A stretch of DNA of 20,199 nt from JAXJYR01 sp964593515 (GTDB taxonomy: Bacteria; Bacillota_I; Bacilli_A; Erysipelotrichales; Erysipelotrichaceae). Position numbers and translations under genes: made by a program. The first letter of the stretch is position 1; each line of letters starts with the position of its first letter. The stretch is from NCBI GenBank assembly GCA_964593515.1, contig CAZQJH010000013.1, positions 1 through 20,199 on the forward strand, given 5' to 3'. Shown here one piece after another: positions 15,662-20,199 of the stretch. A model generated the notes under the pieces. It had not been told where the DNA came from. It searched no databases and saw only the letters and a list, made by a program, of their open reading frames with translations.

Positions 15662-16289
15662 AATATTAGGTGTCAGTAGTGATGCTAGTGATGATGATGT
15701 TAAAAAGGCTTATCGTAAATTAGCAAAACAATATCATCCTGATGTTAATAAAGAAGAAGGGGCAGCAGAAAAATTTAAAGAAGTACAAAATGCATATGAT
15801 ACAATTATGGATATGCGTAAAAATCCCCATAAATATCGTGGTGGTTATAGTTCTAATCAAGGTTATAACTATCAACAAGGATATAGTGATTTTAGTGGTT
15901 TTGCTAACTTTGGTGGATTTAATCAAGGTTATCGTCAAGAACAACAATTTGATAGTATTTATGCTAATGTCGTTAATTTAATTAATCAAGGTAATTATCA
16001 AGGAGCTTATCAAGCTTTAAATCAAATGATTAATCGTGATGCGCAATGGTATTATTTATACTGTATTGTTAATTTACGTTTAGATAATCGCCTACAAGCA
16101 ATTGAAGCAATTGAGCGAGCTTGTCAATTAGATCCAACTAATAGTAATTATCGTCAATTATATAGTTTATTAACCCAAAGTAGAACAACTTATCATCAAA
16201 GTCGTGATATTTACGGTTCATCAATGGCTAGCCAATGTTGTCGTTGTTTAATGATTTATTGGTGTTGTTGTGGAATGCGTTGTTGTTAA
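15648..16289 (+). CDS. J-domain protein with Cys-rich C-terminal tail
   Basis: This 213-residue protein has an N-terminal J domain (1-56) with the DnaK-stimulating HPD motif at 30-32 in [13 protein letters not shown] Gly/Tyr/Gln/Phe-rich linker (about 65-100) is followed by a helical, TPR-like pair (about 103-175: [15 protein letters not shown] and [15 protein letters not shown]). The tail holds eight Cys in the last 17 residues (197, 198, 200, 206, 207, 208, 212, 213). It lacks the zinc-finger and substrate domains of true DnaJ, so it is a specialised co-chaperone. A GTG at 15639 is in frame, but the ATG at 15648 after AGGTG (15637-15641) places the J domain right at the N-terminus. It overlaps the DUF5685-like gene by 14 bases, and the next ATG comes 11 bases after its stop. 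Its context behind clpB suggests a stress-related partner, but this is an inference. Confidence 0.9.
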   Translation: MDPYKILGVSSDASDDDVKKAYRKLAKQYHPDVNKEEGAAEKFKEVQNAYDTIMDMRKNPHKYRGGYSSNQGYNYQQGYSDFSGFANFGGFNQGYRQEQQFDSIYANVVNLINQGNYQGAYQALNQMINRDAQWYYLYCIVNLRLDNRLQAIEAIERACQLDPTNSNYRQLYSLLTQSRTTYHQSRDIYGSSMASQCCRCLMIYWCCCGMRCC

Positions 16290-16299
16290 GAGGTTGAAG

Positions 16300-16812
16300 A
16301 TGTTATATAAATTTAAAGATCAAGAAGTAATTGTCGGTAATGATTGCTTTATTAGTGAAGATGCTGCTTTAATTGGTAGGGTTAATTTAGGTGATCGAGT
16401 AAGTGTTTATTTTAAAAGTGTTTTACGAGGGGATACTACTTCAATTAAGGTTGATGATGGAAGTAATATTCAGGATGGATGTATAATCCATGGTGATCAT
16501 AAATATCCGGTTTATATTGGTAAAAATGTTAGTGTAGGTCATGGTGCTATTATTCACGGGGCTAATATTAGTGATAATTGTTTGATTGGAATGCGTGCGA
16601 CTATTTTAAATGGAGCACATATTGGTGAAGGATGTATTATTGGGGCTAATGCTTTGGTATTAGAAAATAGTATTATTCCTGATTATAGTGTAGTAGTTGG
16701 ATCACCGGCTAAAGTGATTAAAAAAGTAAATGAACAACAATTACAAAAGATTTATGATAATGCTAAGCATTATGATGAACTTAGAAAGGAATATTTAAAT
16801 GGATGCAAATAA
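16300..16812 (+). CDS. Gamma-class carbonic-anhydrase-like hexapeptide-repeat protein
   Basis: This is a 170-residue left-handed beta-helix protein of the gamma carbonic anhydrase/YrdA group. Repeating hexapeptides (for example IGRVNL, IGKNVS, ISDNCL, IGEGCI) run from about residue 13 to 137. The zinc ligands are in place: His64 (CIIHGDH), His81 (GHGAI) and His86 (IIHG), with the family's 17- and 5-residue spacing. RGDTTSIKVDDGSNIQDG (43-60) is the usual stretch before the first ligand. It ends in a helix that would pack the trimer. Members bind Zn or Fe. Many lack proven carbonic anhydrase activity, so the name is by family. A non-ATG extension from 16270 is possible, but the ATG at 16300 has AAGAGG (16288-16293) before it. 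The 3' end overlaps the next gene by 14 bases. Confidence 0.92.
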   Translation: MLYKFKDQEVIVGNDCFISEDAALIGRVNLGDRVSVYFKSVLRGDTTSIKVDDGSNIQDGCIIHGDHKYPVYIGKNVSVGHGAIIHGANISDNCLIGMRATILNGAHIGEGCIIGANALVLENSIIPDYSVVVGSPAKVIKKVNEQQLQKIYDNAKHYDELRKEYLNGCK

Positions 16813-17434
16813 ATTAAAACAAGCTAATTTTAGAATGCAACGAGCAAAAAAAGCTTTAGAACGAAATGGGATGAAAGTATCATGTTTTGATACTTTAGCT
16901 GAAGTTGTGGATGCTATTGAAGGTTTAATTGAAGATGGAAGTGTTATTAGTGATGGTGGATCAAAAACATTAGTTGATAGTGGTTTGATTGAACGATTAC
17001 AAGCTAAAAAGGTTGATTATGAAAGTCATAATCAACCACATAGTCCGCAAGATAAAGAACGTATTATGCGTAAAGCTTTTAATGCAGATTATTTCTTATG
17101 TAGTAGTAATGCAATTACGATGAATGGCGAATTAATTAATGTTGATGGTAATGGTAATCGTGTAGCAGCAATGATTTTTGGACCTAAAAATGTTTTTGTA
17201 ATTGCTGGAATTAATAAATTAGTAGAAGATGAAAAAGAAGCTATTAGTCGAATTAAACATATTAGTGCACCAACGAATGCAATTCGCTTAAATCGTAATA
17301 CTCCTTGTGCAATATGTGGTGATTGTGCTAATTGTTTGAGTAAAGAACGTATTTGTTGTGATTATGTGAAAATAGATTATTGTCGTGATGATCGAATTCA
17401 TGTCTTCTTATTTGCTGAAGATAGTGGATATTAA
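16799..17434 (+). CDS. LUD-domain (LutC/DUF162-like) protein with Cys cluster
   Basis: This 211-residue protein belongs to the LUD family (PF02589), to which LutC of the lactate-oxidation complex belongs. Stand-alone members of this size are common and of unknown substrate. Visible family features are VISDGGSKTLVDSGL (49-63), ADYFLCSSNAITMNGELINVD (starting at 96), and FGPKNVFVIAGINKLV (127-142), a Rossmann-like core. Near the end, Cys170, 173, 176 and 179 form a regular CxxCxxCxxC run (CAICGDCANC), with further Cys at 186, 187 and 195. That could hold a metal or Fe-S cluster. Relatives I recall have fewer Cys in this position. No lutA or lutB partner is nearby, so lactate use is not supported. 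The ATG overlaps the carbonic-anhydrase-like gene by 14 bases, with GAAAGGAA (16784-16791) as SD. It ends the operon. Confidence 0.88.
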   Translation: MDANKLKQANFRMQRAKKALERNGMKVSCFDTLAEVVDAIEGLIEDGSVISDGGSKTLVDSGLIERLQAKKVDYESHNQPHSPQDKERIMRKAFNADYFLCSSNAITMNGELINVDGNGNRVAAMIFGPKNVFVIAGINKLVEDEKEAISRIKHISAPTNAIRLNRNTPCAICGDCANCLSKERICCDYVKIDYCRDDRIHVFLFAEDSGY

Positions 17435-17475
17435 AAAATAAGTCCTAAGCTAAAATGCTTAGGACTTATTTTTTT
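17433..17475. terminator. Bidirectional intrinsic terminator
   Basis: An 18-bp near-perfect stem (17433-17450 with 17457-17474) has an A-run left and a T-run right. It lies between the LUD gene (stop at 17434) and the opposing nfu gene (stop at 17474), both of whose stop codons touch the stem. Confidence 0.92.
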
Positions 17476-17701
17476 ACATAGCTAATTCTACGGAAGTTAC
17501 CCCTTCAACTTCATCTAAGATAATTGCTTCTACTCCGTCTTTTAAAGTGTCACCAATGGCCATGCAATCAACACAAGCACCTAAAAAACGAACATATACA
17601 ACACCATCAACAAAGTCAACGAATTCTAAATCTCCTCCATCACGTTGGATGTAAGGGCGAATTTTATCAATTACTTCTTTAATTTTACTTACTTTATCCA
17701 T
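17474..17701 (-). CDS. Nfu-type Fe-S cluster scaffold (NifU C-terminal domain)
   Basis: This 75-residue protein is just the NifU C-terminal domain: an N-terminal helix (IKEVIDKIRPYIQRDGGDLEFVDF), then the cluster-binding CxxC at Cys43 and Cys46 (LGACVDCMAIGDTLKDGVE). A dimer would hold one cluster and pass it to apo-proteins in the cytoplasm. The length matches stand-alone Nfu proteins of Gram-positive bacteria. The residue after the second Cys, usually a Pro or Ser stretch, is Met-Ala here. The ATG at 17701 has AAAGGAA before it on the minus strand. It lies 15 bases behind the DUF212 gene and is probably co-transcribed with it. LeuC, encoded in the same window, is one likely client class, but no direct link is shown. 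Confidence 0.92.
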   Translation of the reverse strand: MDKVSKIKEVIDKIRPYIQRDGGDLEFVDFVDGVVYVRFLGACVDCMAIGDTLKDGVEAIILDEVEGVTSVELAM

Positions 17702-17716
17702 TTAAATTCCTTCTTT

Positions 17717-18181
17717 CTATTTAAAGATTGTGAAGTAAATGTAATAACATACTAACGAAGTTATGATACCAACTATAAAACCACCAACTACCTCAACAAA
17801 TTTGTGACCTAAAACAGTTTTGAAACGTTCTTTATAGATTGGATTATCAAAAGTTATTCCTTCATCATCTAAATCACTAATAAGTTGTTGGGTTAATTGG
17901 ATGTTTTTTCCAGCATAATAACGTACATTAAATGCATCATATATAACAATAAATGCAAAAATAGCACAAGCAGAGAAAATAGTTGAATTAAACCCTTCTA
18001 AAAAACCAATCGAAATACTTAAAGCCACAACTGTAGATGTATGTGAACTAGGAAATCCACCACTAGATAATGCTTGATGAATATCAAAACGTTTATAACG
18101 TATATAGTTAAAGAAAGGTTTTAAGATTTGGGCAATTCCGTTAGATAATAGGGCAGTTACTAATGGAAATAACGAATCCAT
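17717..18181 (-). CDS. DUF212/divergent PAP2-family membrane protein
   Basis: This 154-residue integral membrane protein is of the YuiD/DUF212 (divergent PAP2, acid-phosphatase/vanadium-haloperoxidase-related) family. Family motifs in order are SSGGFPSSHTSTV (39-51), YDAFNVRYYAGKN (81-93) and VLGHKFVEVVGG (123-134), which together should form the phosphate-binding site. Hydrophobic segments at about 4-20, 47-63, 67-82 and 130-153 fit three to four membrane helices. Its substrate is unknown; lipid phosphates are the usual guess for the PAP2 superfamily. The ATG at 18181 follows GAGGTGAT on the minus strand. It is the first gene of a two-gene minus-strand unit with nfu and is transcribed from an extended -10 promoter at 18219-18227. 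Confidence 0.9.
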   Translation of the reverse strand: MDSLFPLVTALLSNGIAQILKPFFNYIRYKRFDIHQALSSGGFPSSHTSTVVALSISIGFLEGFNSTIFSACAIFAFIVIYDAFNVRYYAGKNIQLTQQLISDLDDEGITFDNPIYKERFKTVLGHKFVEVVGGFIVGIITSLVCYYIYFTIFK

Positions 18182-18218
18182 AATATCACCTCATTTATAA
18201 AGTTACTACTGCTTTTAT

Positions 18219-18227
18219 ATTATAACA
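18219..18227 (-). promoter_or_regulatory. Extended -10 promoter of the DUF212-nfu unit
   Basis: Read on the minus strand, 18227-18219 gives TGTTATAAT. No convincing -35 is seen 17 bases upstream. It lies 38 bases before the start codon. Confidence 0.65.
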
Positions 18228-18285
18228 TAAAATCAACTATTTCTTATATAATCTTTAAAAAATTTAATAAATTGTTAGATAATTG

Positions 18286-18294
18286 TGCTATAAT
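18286..18294 (+). promoter_or_regulatory. Extended -10 promoter of the S1-domain gene and pgi
   Basis: TGCTATAAT (18286-18294), identical to the element at 783-791, with no good -35. The SD AGGTGAT (18307-18313) and the ATG at 18318 follow. This and the minus-strand element at 18219-18227 form a divergent pair. Confidence 0.7.
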
Positions 18295-18317
18295 AGAAAA
18301 GTATGTGAGGTGATAAG

Positions 18318-18683
18318 ATGCGTTATAATGTGGGAGATATAGTTGAAGGTATCATTACTGGTATTAAACCTTATGGAGCTTTTGTTTATATTGATTCTAA
18401 ACATAATGGTTTGATTCATATTTCGGAAATAAGTGATTATTTTGTGAAAGATGTTCATACATTTGTTAAAATTAATGAAAAGGTTAAGGTTAAAATTCTT
18501 GATACTGGCGAAAATGATTTTCACTATAAACTATCATTGAAAGCGGTTAAAGCTAATAAGGCTCGAATGATGCGTAAAAAACATTTTCATTCACAAATGC
18601 CATCATCAACAATTGGTTTTGCTAGTTTACAAGCGCATTTAGATCACTGGATAGAAGAAGCAAGTAAGGAGATAATGAAATGA
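18318..18683 (+). CDS. S1-domain RNA-binding protein (YugI/GSP13, CvfD-like)
   Basis: This 121-residue protein is made of one S1 domain (about 1-76) and a basic plus helical tail. The S1 signature is clear: VGDIVEGIITGIKPYGAFVYI (starting at residue 5), then GLIHISEIS and VKVKILDTGENDFHYKLSLKA. The tail has a Lys/Arg/His run (KANKARMMRKKHFHSQ) and ends in a helix containing GFASLQAHLDHWIEEA, as in YugI (general stress protein 13) of Bacillus and CvfD of streptococci. These associate with ribosomes and act post-transcriptionally. The stop overlaps the pgi start (ATGA), so the two are translationally coupled. In Bacillus subtilis yugI also lies near pgi, which supports the assignment. Confidence 0.92.
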   Translation: MRYNVGDIVEGIITGIKPYGAFVYIDSKHNGLIHISEISDYFVKDVHTFVKINEKVKVKILDTGENDFHYKLSLKAVKANKARMMRKKHFHSQMPSSTIGFASLQAHLDHWIEEASKEIMK

Positions 18684-19954
18684 TTAAATTTGATACAACG
18701 CATGCGTTTTTAAAAGAAGATATTAAAAGTTATCAAGAACAAGTTAATGTCGCTCATGAACAATTATTAAATAAAACTGGAAAAGGTAATGATTTTGTTG
18801 GTTGGGTAGAATGGCCAAACAACTTTGATCAAGAAGAATTTACTCGTTTAAAACAAGTAGCAAGTGATATTCGTGAAAAATGTGAAGTATTCGTTGTTTG
18901 TGGTATTGGTGGTTCTTATTTAGGAGCACGCGCAGCTATCGAAATGATGCGTGGATTATATGCAAATGACAAAGTTGAAGTAATTTTCTTAGGAAATACA
19001 TTCTCTTCAACATATATTGCGCAAGTAATGAACTATATTAAAGATAAAGAAGTTTGTGTGAATGTAATTTCTAAATCAGGAACTACAACTGAAACAGCTT
19101 TAGCATTCCGTTTATTAAAACAATTTATGGAAGAAAAATATGGTAAAGAAGAAGCTAGTAAACGTATTGTAGCAACTACTGATAAAGCTCGTGGAACTTT
19201 AAAAGCTATCGCTACTAAAGAAGGATATGAAACATTTGTAATTCCTGATGATATTGGAGGAAGATTCTCAGTTATTACTCCAGTAGGATTATTACCAATT
19301 GCAGTAGCTGGAATTGATGTTGATGCGATTATGGTTGGACTTAAAAAAGCATATAATGACTTTGCTGATCCAAACTTAGAAACTAATACAGCTTATGCAT
19401 ATGCAGTAGCTCGTCGTATTTTAGAAAACCAAGGTAAAGATGTGGAAATGTTAGTATCTTACGAACCTAACTTAGCAATGATTGCTGAATGGTGGAAACA
19501 ATTATTCGGTGAAAGTGAAGGTAAAGAAGGTAAAGGTAACTTACCAACTTCAGCTAACTTCTCAACTGATTTACACTCATTAGGACAATTTGTTCAAGAT
19601 GGTAAAAAAGTTTTATATGAAACTTTATTATTAGTGGAAAACCCTACTTTAGATTTAACATTCCCTAATGATGATGACAATGCTGATGGAATGAATTACT
19701 TAAGTGGTAAATCAATTGACTGGGTAAATAAAATGGCTATGCAAGGAACATTACAAGCTCATGAAGTAACTGGTAATGTACCTAACTTATTAATTACTAT
19801 TCCAGATATGAAAGAAGAAAGCTTCGGTTACATGGTATACTTCTTCTTTAGAGCATGTGCAATGACATGTTACTTATTAGATATTAACCCATTTGATCAA
19901 CCAGGGGTAGAAGTTTACAAGAAAAACATGTTTGCATTATTAGGTAAAAACTAA
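18680..19954 (+). CDS. pgi: Glucose-6-phosphate isomerase
   Basis: This enzyme interconverts glucose 6-phosphate and fructose 6-phosphate in glycolysis and gluconeogenesis. The 424 residues are slightly shorter than the usual 445-450 of Bacillus. Motifs are GIGGSYLGARAA (75-86), the phosphate-binding SKSGTTTET (131-139), GGRFSVITPVGLLP (193-206), catalytic Glu in FGESEGKEGKG (276-286), His299 in STDLHSLGQ, and the C-terminal Lys in QPGVEVYKKNM. The SD AAGGAGAT (18667-18674) lies inside the preceding S1-domain gene, and the start overlaps its stop. Codon use differs from the neighbours: more AAC, TTC, TAC and CAC, as in highly expressed genes. A strong terminator follows. Confidence 0.97.
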   Translation: MIKFDTTHAFLKEDIKSYQEQVNVAHEQLLNKTGKGNDFVGWVEWPNNFDQEEFTRLKQVASDIREKCEVFVVCGIGGSYLGARAAIEMMRGLYANDKVEVIFLGNTFSSTYIAQVMNYIKDKEVCVNVISKSGTTTETALAFRLLKQFMEEKYGKEEASKRIVATTDKARGTLKAIATKEGYETFVIPDDIGGRFSVITPVGLLPIAVAGIDVDAIMVGLKKAYNDFADPNLETNTAYAYAVARRILENQGKDVEMLVSYEPNLAMIAEWWKQLFGESEGKEGKGNLPTSANFSTDLHSLGQFVQDGKKVLYETLLLVENPTLDLTFPNDDDNADGMNYLSGKSIDWVNKMAMQGTLQAHEVTGNVPNLLITIPDMKEESFGYMVYFFFRACAMTCYLLDINPFDQPGVEVYKKNMFALLGKN

Positions 19955-19968
19955 TTTTAATTGCAATA

Positions 19969-19999
19969 AGGGCCAATTAGGATAATTGGTCCTTTTTTT
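19969..19999 (+). terminator. Intrinsic terminator of the S1-pgi operon
   Basis: AGGGCCAATTA (19969-19979) pairs with TAATTGGTCCT (19983-19993, one G-U pair) around a three-base loop. A seven-base T-run follows. Confidence 0.92.
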
Positions 20000-20019
20000 G
20001 GAAAAAAGTAAAAAAAGAC

Positions 20020-20048
20020 TTGCAATTTAGTAAGGTATGTTATATACT
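20020..20048 (+). promoter_or_regulatory. Upstream tandem promoter (P1) of the tRNA unit
   Basis: TTGCAA (20020-20025), 17 bases, TATACT (20043-20048). It is about 130 bases before the tRNA gene and 92 bases ahead of a second promoter. Confidence 0.7.
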
Positions 20049-20057
20049 AGTAATCGT

Positions 20058-20090
20058 TCTTGAAATCAAGGTGTTTCTTGAAACAAGAAA
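20058..20090 (+). repeat. Two adjacent short palindromes sharing TTCTTGAAA
   Basis: CTTGA-AA-TCAAG (20059-20070) and TTTCTTG-AAA-CAAGAAA (20074-20090). Both contain TTCTTGAAA followed by CAAG, so the second is a near repeat of the first, 17 bases on. They lie just downstream of P1 and upstream of P2. They could be protein-binding half-sites or RNA hairpins; no T-run follows, so they are not an ordinary terminator. Confidence 0.6.
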
Positions 20091-20111
20091 TAAAAAAAAT
20101 AAAAAAATATA

Positions 20112-20140
20112 TTGACAAAGCTAATTGCTTGTAGTAATAT
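20112..20140 (+). promoter_or_regulatory. Strong promoter (P2) of the tRNA unit
   Basis: TTGACA (20112-20117), 17 bases, TAATAT (20135-20140). An A-rich stretch at 20088-20108 just before the -35 resembles an UP element, as usual for stable-RNA promoters. Confidence 0.85.
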
Positions 20141-20141
20141 A

Positions 20142-20172
20142 TTAAGGCACTAATCAGTGCAAAGATCCTTAA
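20142..20172 (+). promoter_or_regulatory. Leader hairpin before the tRNA
   Basis: Nested inverted repeats: TTAAG (20142-20146) with CTTAA (20168-20172) outside, and GCACT (20147-20151) with AGTGC (20156-20160) inside. The structure lies between P2 and the tRNA 5' end and may be part of a 5' leader that is removed in maturation. Confidence 0.45.
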
Positions 20173-20179
20173 GTAAGAT

Positions 20180-20199
20180 GGAGGTTTAGCTCAGTTGGG
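20180..20199 (+). tRNA. 5' end of a tRNA gene (possibly tRNA-Val), cut by the window edge
   Basis: The last 20 bases read GGAGGTTTAGCTCAGTTGGG: a seven-base acceptor strand, T8, A9, D-stem GCTC and the start of a D-loop. This is unmistakably tRNA-like. The GGAGG acceptor start resembles tRNA-Val of Bacillota, but the anticodon is outside the window, so the isotype is tentative. The two promoters upstream suggest the first gene of a tRNA or rRNA/tRNA cluster. Confidence 0.85.

Noticed and set aside
15720..15981. Open frames on both strands inside the J-domain gene
   Set aside because: Both are low-complexity (Ile/Val/Thr- or Ile/Phe-rich) shadows of the A+T-rich codons of the J-domain protein and have no SD.
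16204..16289. Cys-rich tail of the J-domain protein as a frameshift product
   Set aside because: The frame is intact to a stop placed correctly before the next SD, and the codon use (TGT) fits the genome, so it is kept as a real tail.
18288..18524. Minus-strand 78-codon frame over the S1-domain gene
   Set aside because: It is antisense to a clear family member, Asn/Ile-rich, and lacks a proper SD and a downstream context.
1..20199. CRISPR array, insertion sequence, prophage or toxin-antitoxin module
   Set aside because: No regularly spaced repeats, transposase, integrase or paired small genes were seen on either strand.

Overview
The window looks like the chromosome of a low-GC, Gram-positive Bacillota bacterium. 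It is very A+T-rich and prefers TTA for Leu and CGT or AGT for Arg and Ser. It has strong AGGAGG-type ribosome binding sites, a T-box leader and CIRCE/HrcA-type heat-shock control. TGA is used as a stop (for example in the S1-domain gene), so the code is not the Mycoplasma one. The combination fits a gut Erysipelotrichia/Coprobacillus-like lineage, but that is an inference from style and gene content, not an identification.

Layout. 1-165 is the 3' end of an unrecognised gene. It is followed by a bidirectional terminator, a minus-strand flavin-reductase-like gene (198-707) and a divergent hypothetical gene (816-1763). Next is a complete leucine operon: promoter, leucine T-box leader (about 1836-2100), then leuA, leuC, leuD and leuB (2120-6647). 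A metal-dependent amidohydrolase gene (6680-7819) follows just behind a weak terminator. A separate transcription unit encodes a large secreted CHAP/Ig-like/Cys-rich/SLH protein (7886-10138). It converges on a minus-strand CCA-adding enzyme gene (10177-11520), whose divergent neighbour is a YtqB/MnmM-type tRNA methyltransferase (11582-12121).

From 12146 two CIRCE operators flank a strong promoter for clpB (12232-14781). Directly downstream are four tightly packed, partly overlapping genes: a DUF5685-like protein with isoprenoid-synthase-like Asp motifs, a J-domain protein with a very Cys-rich tail, a gamma-class carbonic-anhydrase-like protein, and a LUD-domain protein with a CxxCxxCxxC cluster (14819-17434). 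A bidirectional terminator separates these from a minus-strand pair, Nfu-type Fe-S scaffold and DUF212/PAP2-like membrane protein (17474-18181). The plus strand then carries an S1-domain RNA-binding protein overlapping pgi (18318-19954). The window ends with two tandem promoters, a set of short inverted repeats and the first 20 bases of a tRNA gene, possibly tRNA-Val.

Most of the window is housekeeping. No CRISPR array, insertion sequence, prophage or obvious defence island was seen. The least-explained parts are the DUF5685-like/J-domain pair behind clpB, the Cys-rich middle of the SLH protein, the hypothetical gene at 816, and the repeated palindromes between the two tRNA-operon promoters.
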